Positions 7,575 to 15,162 of a stretch of DNA of 20,110 bases are shown piece after piece. This DNA comes from an uncultured Clostridia bacterium (GTDB lineage Bacteria; Bacillota; Clostridia; Christensenellales; Aristaeellaceae). The notes below the pieces were generated by a model. That model saw only the letters and a program-made list of their open reading frames with translations. It was not told the DNA's origin and did not search any database. A program made the position numbers and the translations under genes. The stretch covers positions 1 to 20,110 of the forward strand of contig CANOHT010000044.1 of the NCBI GenBank assembly GCA_947565865.1, written 5' to 3'. The stretch's first letter is position 1, and each line of letters begins with the position of its first letter.

Positions 7575-7603
7575 TTGATTTTTAGTTGGTTGAGACGTAT
7601 AAT
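7575..7603 (+). promoter_or_regulatory. Promoter-like sequence facing right, with no evident gene
   Basis: TTGATT (7575-7580), a 17-bp spacer and TATAAT (7598-7603) make a good sigma-A type promoter on the plus strand, next to the XRE operator. No well-supported plus-strand gene follows before the convergent pot operon. It may drive a small RNA, be left over from a lost gene, or be chance in AT-rich DNA. Confidence 0.4.
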
Positions 7604-7966
7604 TGCTGCGTCTTAACACATCAGTCAGAGAAGTGTACACAGCACAAGAAAGAAGCTTTTATTGAGTTCGGGCTGCGCTGATGCCCTCCATAACAGTGCG
7701 CGCTATCATTTCACTTCTGCTGTTGATGATCGTGAGCGCCGCCGGGGAGGCAAAGGGCACCCTGAAGTCAGGAGGCCGCAAGCAAAACAGTAAAGTACAG
7801 TCCATGTTCCAATGCAGCGTGTACATTGCCTGGGTTTATCCGAAGGTTCCTGCAATATGGAAAAGCGGCGTGGCATCCTGCCGATCAGGCAAGAAGTCCA
7901 CGCCGGATATGAGCTTTGGCTGGCTGCGATATTTCCTGATGGAAGGTATCGCCGTCAATCATCAGC
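7604..7966. other. Gap without a convincing gene between the XRE gene and potD
   Basis: Two short frames overlap here and neither has an RBS. On the minus strand 7826-7659 reads 55 codons (MYTLHWNMDC to SAARTQ, then TAA). On the plus strand a frame from 7681 starts with a signal-peptide-like hydrophobic run (MPSITVRAIISLLLLMIVSA) but runs across the pot terminator into the end of potD. I assign no function. The terminator of the pot operon (7860-7905) is the only clear element. Confidence 0.5.
7860..7905 (-). terminator. Intrinsic terminator of the pot operon
   Basis: On the minus strand, arms CGGCGTGG and CCACGCCG (plus-strand 7898-7905 and 7866-7873) enclose an inner TGCC/GGCA pairing (7879-7882 with 7888-7891). 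The stem is followed by CTTTTCC. It lies about 60 nt after the potD stop. Confidence 0.65.
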
Positions 7967-9001
7967 TTACTTCGTGTTCTTGATCTCCATCCACATGGCT
8001 TCGTATACGCCGCGGAAGCTGTCCTCGATGTCCTGGAAGAACTCGCAGTTGGCCACGGTTTCCTCCGTTGGGTTCATAACGGTGTTGGCGGTGTATTCCT
8101 CGCCCATCAGTTCAATGGCGCCCTTGTTGGGGGAGGAGTAACGGATGTATTCGCAGTTCATCTGGGCGATGTCGGGGCGGCAGAGGAAGTTGATGAACTT
8201 CTCGGCGTTTTCCTTATTGCGGGCGGCCTTGGGGATGACCATGGGATCCACCCATACGTTGGAGCCTTCCTTGGGCACGACGTAGGCCAGATCCTCATTG
8301 AGGTCGATGGCGTACTGGGCGTCGCCAGACCACATCAGGGCCAGGGCGGCCTCGCCAGCCACCATCTTGTCCTTGGTCTCGTCCACCTGATAGGCCTTCA
8401 CCATGCCGGACTGCTTCTGCTCGATGAGCTTCTGCTTGGCGGCCATCAGGGAGGGCACGTCGCGGGTGTTCATGGAGTAACCCAGGTACTTCAGCGTGAT
8501 GCCCATGGAATCACGAATGGAATCCAGCATGAAGACGTTGTTCTGGTACTTGCTATCCCACAGGATGGCCCAGGAATCCACCGGCTCATCCACCATGGTG
8601 GTGTTGTACAGGATACCCACCGTGCCCCACATGTACGGGACGGAATAAGCGTTGGTGGGGTCATAAGAGGGGTTCAGGAGGTTCTCCATGGTGTAAACCA
8701 TATTGGGCACGTTGTCGAAGTTGATCTGTGCCAGCATATCCTTGGCCAGCATCCGCTCGACAATATAATCGGAGGGGAAGCACAGGTCAAAGGCGCCGGG
8801 ATTGGCTTCCACCTGGACGATCATGTCCTCGTTGGTGGTGAAGTTCATGTAATTTACCTTGATGCCCGTTTCCTCCTGGAAGAGCTGGATGACGGCCTCG
8901 TCAATGTAGTCCTCCCAGTTGAAGACGTTGACCACTTCCTCGGCGGAAGCGCTCAGGGGGAACAGCAGGATGGCGAAAAGGATGCACAGCAGCTTTTTCA
9001 T
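7967..9001 (-). CDS. potD: Spermidine/putrescine ABC transporter, substrate-binding protein
   Basis: This 344-residue extracytoplasmic protein captures polyamines for the PotABC importer. Residues 1-20 form a signal peptide ending SASA before EE. The mature protein starts with VNVFNWEDYID, the family hallmark, and continues with bilobed binding-protein features (FDLCFPSDYIVERM, PYMWGTVGILYN, ALALMWSGDAQYAI, NVWVDPMVIPKAARN). The one early Cys (residue 6) precedes the hydrophobic core, so there is no lipobox, which is unusual for a Gram-positive binding protein that normally needs a lipid anchor. AGGAGG lies just upstream of the ATG. It is the last gene of the operon, 65 nt after potC. Spermidine or putrescine preference cannot be read from sequence. 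Confidence 0.92.
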   Translation of the reverse strand: MKKLLCILFAILLFPLSASAEEVVNVFNWEDYIDEAVIQLFQEETGIKVNYMNFTTNEDMIVQVEANPGAFDLCFPSDYIVERMLAKDMLAQINFDNVPNMVYTMENLLNPSYDPTNAYSVPYMWGTVGILYNTTMVDEPVDSWAILWDSKYQNNVFMLDSIRDSMGITLKYLGYSMNTRDVPSLMAAKQKLIEQKQSGMVKAYQVDETKDKMVAGEAALALMWSGDAQYAIDLNEDLAYVVPKEGSNVWVDPMVIPKAARNKENAEKFINFLCRPDIAQMNCEYIRYSSPNKGAIELMGEEYTANTVMNPTEETVANCEFFQDIEDSFRGVYEAMWMEIKNTK

Positions 9002-9066
9002 GGGGAAAACCTCCTATCACAGTTGATTGCTCATTCAAACGCCGCGTAGGCGATGAGGCCACAGGG

Positions 9067-9834
9067 TTATTTGGATTCAGCCGTGCGGCGATTGACGATG
9101 ATGAGCAGCACCAGCAGCGCCACGAACATCAGCGCCGACAGCGCGTTCAGGGAAGGTTCGATGCCCTTGCGGGCGGAGGAATAGATGAGGGTGGAAAGGT
9201 TCTGCACCAGGGGAGAGGTGGTGAAGTAGCTGATGGTGAAGTCATCCAGGGACAGGGTGAAGGCCAGCATGGCGCCGGTGATGATACCGCTTTTGCACTC
9301 CGGGATGATGACGTGGGTAAGGGCGTAGGTGGGTGTGGCGCCCAGATCCAGCGCGGCCTCATAGGTGTGCTTGTTCATCTGCTTGAGCTTGGGCAGCACC
9401 GACAGAATCACATAGGGCGTATCGAAGGTAATGTGCGCCAGCAGCATGGTGAAGTAGCCCCGATCCACCTTGGTAAAGAGGAAAAGCAGCATCAGGGAGA
9501 TGCCCGTCACAATGTCCGGCATGGTGTTGGGCAGGTTGGTGAGGGTCATCATCATGGCCTGGGGGCGTTTCTTCATGCTGTAAATGCCGATGGCCGCCAG
9601 GGTGCCCAGGATGGTGGCGACGATCATCGCCAGCACGGCGATGGACAGGGTGACGTACAGGGCGTTGAGGATGCGGGCGTCGCTGAAAAGCTCGCCGTAC
9701 CACCGCAGGGAGAAGCCCTCCCACTTGGCCCGGCTTTTGCCCGCGTTGAAGGACTGGACAATCAGCACCAGGATGGGGACATAGAGGAAAACGAGGATGG
9801 CGGCCAGGTAAAACCGCTTGAAAAACTTCTTCAT
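9067..9834 (-). CDS. potC: Spermidine/putrescine ABC transporter permease PotC
   Basis: This 255-residue inner-membrane permease forms the polyamine channel with PotB. It has the usual six transmembrane helices, the first at about 9-28. The cytoplasmic EAA loop that contacts the PotA ATPase reads YEAALDLGATPTYALTHVIIP, at about 160-180, and is followed by the LSLDDFTISYF segment typical of PotC. Length and order match the family. Its start overlaps the potB stop in an ATGA, so translation is coupled. Confidence 0.93.
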   Translation of the reverse strand: MKKFFKRFYLAAILVFLYVPILVLIVQSFNAGKSRAKWEGFSLRWYGELFSDARILNALYVTLSIAVLAMIVATILGTLAAIGIYSMKKRPQAMMMTLTNLPNTMPDIVTGISLMLLFLFTKVDRGYFTMLLAHITFDTPYVILSVLPKLKQMNKHTYEAALDLGATPTYALTHVIIPECKSGIITGAMLAFTLSLDDFTISYFTTSPLVQNLSTLIYSSARKGIEPSLNALSALMFVALLVLLIIVNRRTAESK

Positions 9835-10823
9835 GCGATGCCGCCTCCTTCACCGTTGGGGTCCGCCTTGCGCAGGATGCTCAGGGAGATCAGGATCAGT
9901 ACCATCATGATGAGCGAGAGCGCGCTGCCCACATTCCAGTTGCCTTCCACCAGGAACTTGCTTTCGATCAGGTCGCCAAACATCATGGTGTTGCCGCCGC
10001 CCAGCATGCGGGGGATGAAGAAGGTGGTCACCGAGGGCATGAACACCATGGTGATGCCGCTGATGACCCCGGGGATGGACAGGGGCATGGTGACCTTGTA
10101 CAGGGTTTTCCAGCCGTTGCAGCCCAGGTCGGCGGCGGCCTCGGACAGGCGGTGATCCATCTTGCTCAGCACCGTGTAGATCGGGAAAACCATAAAGGGC
10201 AGGAAGTTGTAGACCATGCCCAGCAGCACCGCCCCGGAGTTGTACATCAGCCTGACGCCCTCAAAGCCCAGGAAGCGCAGGAAGGTGTTGATGAGGCCGC
10301 TGTCCTCCAGCAGGCTCATCCAGGCGATGGTGCGCAGGAGGAAATTCATCCACATGGGGATGATGAACAATACCACCAGCGTGGGGCCCAGCTTCATCTC
10401 GCGGTCAGCCATGAACAGCGCGGCGGGATAGCCCAGCACCAGGCAGATGACGGTGCACTCAAAGGCCATCCACAGGGAGTAGATCAGCGTATCCACATTG
10501 ACCGTGCCCCGGGAGATGTACTGTGCCCCCTCCTCACCCATGGCCTGAAGAATAATCCTGTTGGATTCGTAATTGCTGTCCCAGAAGCTGCGGAAGTTAT
10601 CCAGGGTGAAGGCGCCGCTGGCATCGGTGAAGGCGTAATAGCCGATCAGCAGCACCGGCAGGATGGTGAAAAGCATCATCCACAGGGCGTAGGGGGAGGC
10701 GAAGAGGGAGCGCTTGACGCCCCCGTTGCGCCGGACGGAAACGACCACCATAGCGCCGAAGCCGATGAGCCCCAGCGCCATCAGCAGCCAGGACCACCAG
10801 GGCAGGGCGATGTCACGAATCAT
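9831..10823 (-). CDS. potB: Spermidine/putrescine ABC transporter permease PotB
   Basis: This membrane permease of the polyamine importer has 330 residues, longer than usual. The core resembles PotB, with the EAA loop LSEAAADLGCNGWKTLYKVTMP about two thirds along and a PSVTTFFIPRMLGGGNTMMFGDLI segment after it. Before the usual first helix (LWMMLFTILPVLLIGYYAF) there is an extra hydrophobic helix at about 8-28 followed by a basic stretch (VRRNGGVKR), so seven membrane segments are predicted. GGAGG about 10 nt upstream of the ATG supports this long start. It begins 4 nt after the potA stop and overlaps potC by 4 nt. Confidence 0.92.
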   Translation of the reverse strand: MIRDIALPWWSWLLMALGLIGFGAMVVVSVRRNGGVKRSLFASPYALWMMLFTILPVLLIGYYAFTDASGAFTLDNFRSFWDSNYESNRIILQAMGEEGAQYISRGTVNVDTLIYSLWMAFECTVICLVLGYPAALFMADREMKLGPTLVVLFIIPMWMNFLLRTIAWMSLLEDSGLINTFLRFLGFEGVRLMYNSGAVLLGMVYNFLPFMVFPIYTVLSKMDHRLSEAAADLGCNGWKTLYKVTMPLSIPGVISGITMVFMPSVTTFFIPRMLGGGNTMMFGDLIESKFLVEGNWNVGSALSLIMMVLILISLSILRKADPNGEGGGIA

Positions 10824-10827
10824 GCCT

Positions 10828-11883
10828 TTACGCCTCCTCCGCCATGGGCTTCATGATGTGGATGTTGAAGGGCACGATGTTCAGGCCCACCCGGCTGCCC
10901 TGGGGCTGCATGGTGGTGGAGTGAACCTTTAGGGTCACGCTGCCGGTATCAATCATCATTTCATAATGGACGCCCTTGAACAGCACGGATTTGATGGTGC
11001 CAACCAGCTGGCCCACATCCTCGCCCACCAGCATGATGTCCTCCGGGCGCACCACCACGTCCACCGGGGCGTTTTCGCCAAAGCCGAAGTCCACGCAGGG
11101 GAACTCGCACCCCGCGAAGGCCACCAGCTCATCCCGTACCATCACGCCGCGCATGATGTTGCTCTCCCCGATGAAGTCCGCCACAAAGGCGTTGGCCGGC
11201 TCATCGTAGATGGACTTGGGGTCGCCAATTTGAAGGATTTTGCCGTCGCGCATCACCACGATGGTATCGGACATGGTGAGGGCCTCCTCCTGGTCGTGGG
11301 TGACGTAGAGGAAGGTGATGCCCAACCGCTGCTGCATGCTCTTGAGCTCAAGCTGCATCTCCTTGCGCAGCTTCAGATCCAGCGCGCCCAGGGGTTCATC
11401 CAGCAAAAGCACCTCAGGCTCGTTCACCAGGCTGCGGGCGATGGCCACCCGCTGCTGCTGGCCGCCGGAAAGAGCGTCCACATGGCGCTTGCCGTAGCCC
11501 CGAAGGTTCACCAGATCCAGCATGGCGTCCACCTTGCGCTCAATGTCCGCCTTGGGCACCTTCTTCAGCTTCAGGCCGAAGGCGATGTTGTCATGGACGT
11601 TCAGGTGGGGGAACAGCGCGTATTTCTGGAAGACGGTGTTCACCCGCCGCTTGTAGGGGGGCAGGTAGGCAATATCCTGGCCGTCGAACAGTACTTCGCC
11701 GGTGGTAGGCGTCTCAAAGCCGCCGATGATGCGCAGCGTGGTGGTCTTGCCGCAGCCAGAGGGGCCAAGCAGGGTAACGAATTCCTTCTTGCGGATGTAC
11801 AAATTGATGTCCTTGAGCACCTGCACGCCGTCAAACTCCTTGGATACGTTGCGCAGGTCGATCAAATGATGCTGTTCAACCAT
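10828..11883 (-). CDS. potA: Spermidine/putrescine ABC transporter ATP-binding protein
   Basis: This 351-residue ATPase powers polyamine import. Walker A GPSGCGKTT is at 40-48, the Q-loop at VFQKYALFPH (84-93), the ABC signature LSGGQQQ at 138-144, Walker B VLLLDEP at 158-164 and the switch His at 196 (YVTHDQEEA). The region after about 235 is a TOBE-type regulatory domain (VVVRPEDIML, then SVLFKGVHYEMMI), as in PotA and other importers of this class. All catalytic motifs are intact. It follows the XRE-cupin gene by 33 nt and precedes potB by 4 nt. Confidence 0.95.
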   Translation of the reverse strand: MVEQHHLIDLRNVSKEFDGVQVLKDINLYIRKKEFVTLLGPSGCGKTTTLRIIGGFETPTTGEVLFDGQDIAYLPPYKRRVNTVFQKYALFPHLNVHDNIAFGLKLKKVPKADIERKVDAMLDLVNLRGYGKRHVDALSGGQQQRVAIARSLVNEPEVLLLDEPLGALDLKLRKEMQLELKSMQQRLGITFLYVTHDQEEALTMSDTIVVMRDGKILQIGDPKSIYDEPANAFVADFIGESNIMRGVMVRDELVAFAGCEFPCVDFGFGENAPVDVVVRPEDIMLVGEDVGQLVGTIKSVLFKGVHYEMMIDTGSVTLKVHSTTMQPQGSRVGLNIVPFNIHIMKPMAEEA

Positions 11884-11916
11884 GGCGGATGGCTCCCTTC
11901 GTGGATGTGATGGGGG

Positions 11917-12459
11917 TCAGAAGCTGGGCGGGTTGGAAACCCACAGCACCCGGGCGTGGGTCTTCCCCGCGTTGGACAGATAATGGGTCTCCCGGGGATG
12001 AATGCAGAAGCTGCACCCGGAGCGCACCCGGATCTTTTTCTCACCCATGACCAGGTAAACGCTGCCGGAGAGGACATAGCCGAATTCCTCGCCCTCGTGG
12101 GGGGGCAGGGGATAGCTTTCCCCGCCCTCGTCCATGTCCAGGAGGATGGGCTCCATGTCGTTCTTCTGAGCGTCCGGCACCAGCCAGGTGATGACGCCTC
12201 GGATGCTTTCCGCGTCCTCCTTGACGAACATGTCCTGGGGGGTGAAGACGATCTTCTCCTTGGCCTTCTCGCTGAAAAACGCCGACAGGGAGGAGCCGAG
12301 GCATTCCAGCATATCCGTCAGCGTGGCGATGGAGGGGGAAGCCAGATTTCGCTCCACCTGCGAGATGAAGCCCTTGCTAAGCTCGCAGCGGTCAGCCAGG
12401 TCTTCCTGGGTCAGACCCCGCTGAATACGCAGCAGCCGCAGCTTTTCACCAATGTCCAC
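11917..12459 (-). CDS. XRE-cupin transcriptional regulator of the polyamine operon
   Basis: The 180-residue product joins an N-terminal XRE helix-turn-helix (about 7-61: LRIQRGLTQEDLADRCELSK, GFISQVERNLASPSIATL) to a C-terminal cupin_2 sensor domain (about 103-175: HEGEEFGYVLSGSVYLVMG and FCIHPRETHYLSN). The architecture is that of PuuR-like regulators, which respond to small metabolites, often polyamines. The start is GTG at 12459 with AGG shortly upstream. As first gene of the pot operon it most likely controls its own promoter through the inverted repeats upstream. The ligand (putrescine or spermidine) is inferred from context only. Confidence 0.87.
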   Translation of the reverse strand: MDIGEKLRLLRIQRGLTQEDLADRCELSKGFISQVERNLASPSIATLTDMLECLGSSLSAFFSEKAKEKIVFTPQDMFVKEDAESIRGVITWLVPDAQKNDMEPILLDMDEGGESYPLPPHEGEEFGYVLSGSVYLVMGEKKIRVRSGCSFCIHPRETHYLSNAGKTHARVLWVSNPPSF

Positions 12460-12484
12460 TTTACCTGCCCCGCTTTCTTAAAAA

Positions 12485-12572
12485 GTCGTGTTATACTAAA
12501 CTTTCAGTCAATATCGCCTGTTTAGGAGAACTAAACGCCGGATAAAGGTGGGAGGTTTAGTTTTTCTAAACC
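12485..12572 (-). promoter_or_regulatory. Promoter and triple operator array of the XRE-cupin/pot operon
   Basis: Two clean inverted repeats, GTTTAG-N5-CTAAAC (12520-12536) and GGTTTAG-N5-CTAAACC (12554-12572), have centres at 12528 and 12563. A third, with one intact arm CTAAAC (12496-12501) and a degenerate left arm, is centred at 12493. All three have the same geometry and lie exactly 35 bp apart. The likely minus-strand -10 TATAAC (plus-strand 12490-12495) falls inside the third site; no good -35 is seen at the usual distance. The layout fits repression by the adjacent XRE-cupin protein. Confidence 0.65.
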
Positions 12573-12904
12573 CTAAAACGCAACATATTAAACCACATCG
12601 GCGGCGGCGTGTCAAGGGCTTTGTCGAATTTTTGCCGGATTTTTTTGCGGGGGGAGCAAGGACAGTCTCACAGGCGGCCAAGGCCCCGCCGGGGTTCGTT
12701 GCCCTTTGTCAAGGAACCATGCTTAATAGGGCTGTCTTCATTTCGCTTGCAAAAATATCATCATCATAAAGAATTTATCATTCGCTTGGTTTTGGGGCAG
12801 GAGTGGCGCTTCGTCGGACGAATATATTCAGGGACGGTCGCCATTCGGCTGATAGAATCCGGGCGGCCGACGACCCCGAACAGATTCAGAGGAGGAAACA
12901 ACGG
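12573..12904. other. Intergenic region upstream of the GH2 gene
   Basis: No gene is supported. It is GC-rich in the first half and AT-rich around 12740-12780. I see no convincing -35/-10 pair for the GH2 gene. A perfect GAATATATTC palindrome at 12820-12829 could be a regulator site. The strong RBS AGAGGAGG is at 12888-12895. Confidence 0.5.
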
Positions 12905-14665
12905 ATGACACAGCCGCTGCGCAACGAGCATCCCAGACCTGACCGGGTGCGTTCCCACTGGTGTACGCTCAACGGCACATGGGCCTTTGCCTTCGATCAG
13001 GACAAGCGTGGCCTGAAGGAGCGCTGGTATCGCGGACATACCTTTGACAAGACCATCGAGGTTCCCTTTGTTTATCAATCGAAGCTGTCGGGGATCGACA
13101 GTCAGGAGCATTGCGACGTGGTGTGGTACCGCCGGGAATTTTATATCCCCACGGAGATGGCCGATCAGCGCCGTCTGCTGCATTTCGGCGCGGTGGACTA
13201 TCAGGCGGATGTATGGCTCGACGGGCAGTATCTGGGAGGCCATGAAGGCGGCTACACCCCCTTCACCTTCGACATCACCGATCTCACCGAGGGAGCGGAA
13301 GGCCCTCTCACCCTGGTGGTGCGCTGCGAGGATCGGCTGGACTTCGATCAGCCCCGAGGGAAGCAGAGCTATCGCCCCGAGCCCTTCGGCTGCTGGTACA
13401 CGCCCAGCACGGGTATCTGGCAGAGCGTGTGGCTGGAGGGCGTGGGCGCGTACTATCCCGTGGACATCCGCCTGACGCCCTGTGTGGAGCGCGGCTCCGT
13501 CAAAGCGGAAATCAGCCTGAACGAGCTGCCCGCCAACGCGGCGGTACGGCTGACGGCCTCTTTCAACGGTGACGTGGTGGCCCGACAGGAGGTGACCGTC
13601 GAAAGCGACCGGCTGATTCAGACGGACATGTACCTGCGCCGCAACGGCGAGATCGAGGGCATCCATATGTGGTGGCCGGGGCGGCCCAACCTCTACGATC
13701 TGCGGGTGGAGACCCTGGTGGACGGCGTGGTATGCGATACCGTGGACACCTATTTCGGTATGCGGAAGATCGGGATGACTGGTGGCTACGTCACCATCAA
13801 CAACCATGTGCTGGATCAGCGGCTGATCCTTGACCAGGGCTATTGGCCGGACGGTTTGCTGACCGCCCCCAGCGACGACGCCCTTCGCGCCGACGTGGAG
13901 CTGACGCTGAAAATGGGCTACAACGGCGCCCGGAAGCATCAGAAGTTTGAGGATCCCCGCTATCTTTATTGGGCGGACAAGCTGGGTCTGATCGTCTGGG
14001 GCGAGCTGCCCAGCGCCTACTGGCTGCGGGACAGCCAGAAGCGCAACATGATGCGGGATATGGCCGAGGCCATCCGCCGGGACTACAACCATCCCTGTCT
14101 GATGGTCTGGGTGCCGCTGAACGAAAGCTGGGGCGTGCCCTTCATTCAGGACGACCGGGAGGCGCAAAAGCTGGCCGACGCGCTGTATGCCATGGTGCAT
14201 AGCCTGGACGGCACCCGCCTGGTCTCCGGCAACGACGGCTGGGAGGAAGCGGCTACCGACCTGGTGACCATCCATGACTACACCGCCTGGCCGGAGCAGC
14301 TCAAGCCCCAGTACGGCAGCGAGGAGGGCATCCTCAAGGGCAACCCCGGCAGCGGGCGCATTGTCAGCGCGGAGGGCTATGATCACACGGGCAAGCCCAA
14401 GCTGCTGACGGAGTACGGCGGCATCGCCATGGCGGCTGACGCCGGCGGGGATAACTGGGGCTACAACGGCGCGGTGACGGACGAGGCGGCGTTCCTGAAG
14501 CGCTTTGAGGCCATCACCCAGGCCTTCAAGCACATGCCCGGCTTCAGCGGCTATTGCTATACCCAGCTGACGGACGTCTTCCAGGAGGTCAACGGCCTGC
14601 TGGATATGAACCGCCGGCCGAAGGTATCCTTGGAGGAAATCCGGCGGATCAATCTGCAGCGGTAA
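12905..14665 (+). CDS. Glycoside hydrolase family 2 enzyme
   Basis: The 586-residue product is a retaining beta-glycosidase of the beta-galactosidase/beta-glucuronidase family. An N-terminal sugar-binding sandwich domain (about 10-165, VWLDGQYLGGHEGGYTPFTF), an immunoglobulin-like domain (about 170-275) and a TIM barrel follow in order. The acid/base Glu407 lies in PLNESWG and the nucleophile Glu503 in LTEYGG. The Asn-x-Lys motif that marks beta-glucuronidases is absent from the C-terminal segment (YTQLTDVFQEVNGLL), so glucuronide activity is unlikely; galactoside, mannoside or galacturonide substrates remain open. No signal peptide is seen, so it should act inside the cell on imported oligosaccharides. 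AGAGGAGG 9 nt upstream fixes the ATG. Confidence 0.9.
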   Translation: MTQPLRNEHPRPDRVRSHWCTLNGTWAFAFDQDKRGLKERWYRGHTFDKTIEVPFVYQSKLSGIDSQEHCDVVWYRREFYIPTEMADQRRLLHFGAVDYQADVWLDGQYLGGHEGGYTPFTFDITDLTEGAEGPLTLVVRCEDRLDFDQPRGKQSYRPEPFGCWYTPSTGIWQSVWLEGVGAYYPVDIRLTPCVERGSVKAEISLNELPANAAVRLTASFNGDVVARQEVTVESDRLIQTDMYLRRNGEIEGIHMWWPGRPNLYDLRVETLVDGVVCDTVDTYFGMRKIGMTGGYVTINNHVLDQRLILDQGYWPDGLLTAPSDDALRADVELTLKMGYNGARKHQKFEDPRYLYWADKLGLIVWGELPSAYWLRDSQKRNMMRDMAEAIRRDYNHPCLMVWVPLNESWGVPFIQDDREAQKLADALYAMVHSLDGTRLVSGNDGWEEAATDLVTIHDYTAWPEQLKPQYGSEEGILKGNPGSGRIVSAEGYDHTGKPKLLTEYGGIAMAADAGGDNWGYNGAVTDEAAFLKRFEAITQAFKHMPGFSGYCYTQLTDVFQEVNGLLDMNRRPKVSLEEIRRINLQR

Positions 14666-14745
14666 CGGCATAAAGCGAGGGACGAGCCAAAAGGCAGCCT
14701 GATCAAAATTGCCTGTACCCCAAGGAAGGGACAAAGAAAAAAGAG

Positions 14746-14781
14746 ACCTCCTGTCGTAGAAAAGGAACTACGGCAGGAGGT
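14746..14781. promoter_or_regulatory. Long hairpin that sequesters an RBS and could act as a minus-strand terminator
   Basis: ACCTCCTGTCGTAG (14746-14759) pairs with CTACGGCAGGAGGT (14768-14781), 14 bp with one G-U, around an 8-nt loop. The right arm contains AGGAGG (14775-14780), 8 nt before the ATG at 14789, so in a plus-strand transcript the ribosome site would be closed. On the minus strand the same stem is followed by a run of T (CTCTTTTTTC), the look of an intrinsic terminator. Confidence 0.6.
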
Positions 14782-14788
14782 TATCTGT

Positions 14789-15162
14789 ATGGCAAAAGCA
14801 CACAAGGCAGACCGGCTGACTGACATCGCAGGAAAGCGTCATCAGCAAGGAGCGTCTGCAGCGCAAGCGGCAAGGGATTGGAGAATAAGCAAGCAAAGAA
14901 AATTATGGAAGGGCAGTGCGGAAAAGAACGCATGCTGCTGGCAAACGGATACATCCCGCGCCCCAAGGGACGCCCCGTGAGGCGAAGAAACGAGAAAAGG
15001 TCTCCGGCGGACGCAGCCTCCTCAGTGACCAGGAGGCACAAACCACATCCTGAGCATAGCATATTTTACCATCTTTGTAATTTCAAGCACTTTTCAACTA
15101 AAAACGATTCTGCCCCGATTGAATTCGGGGCAGAACCGCATAGACTTTTCCTACTTCTATGA
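14789..15162 (+). pseudogene. Possible frameshifted remnant of a small DNA-binding or transposase-like ORF
   Basis: A frame starts at ATG 14789 with a well-placed AGGAGG and reads MAKAHKADRLTDIAGKRH, then QQGASAAQAARDWRISKQ, which resembles the start of a helix-turn-helix segment. It ends at 14980. Near 14900 the -1 frame (open to 15162) continues plausibly as KKIMEGQCGKERMLLANGY then IPRPKGRPVRRRNEK, a basic GRP-containing linker of the kind seen in some transposases. Joining both frames gives a more protein-like product than either alone, but I cannot assign a family, and no canonical slippery heptamer is seen. This is a weak call. Confidence 0.25.
15100..15135 (-). terminator. Intrinsic terminator of the DUF3795-type gene
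   Basis: TTCTGCCCCGA (15108-15118) and TCGGGGCAGAA (15125-15135) form a perfect 11-bp stem with a 6-nt loop. Read on the minus strand it is followed by TCGTTTTTAG. It lies about 150 nt downstream of the stop at 15288. Confidence 0.65.

Noticed and set aside
7681..7983. Plus-strand ORF of 100 codons with a signal-peptide-like start
   Set aside because: No ribosome binding site, it crosses the pot terminator and overlaps the end of potD in antisense.
12905..14665. Calling the GH2 enzyme a beta-glucuronidase (uidA)
   Set aside because: The Asn-x-Lys carboxylate-recognition motif is missing; only the general GH2 catalytic motifs are present.
14880..14920. Programmed -1 frameshift joining the two small frames
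   Set aside because: The A-rich stretch does not form a canonical X-XXY-YYZ heptamer in the zero frame, so a simple mutation is the safer reading.
14781..15062. Minus-strand ORF of 93 codons between two terminator-like stems
   Set aside because: No RBS and no recognisable motif; a TTGAAA-17-TATGCT box ahead of it is weak. A small RNA from this strand remains possible but unsupported.
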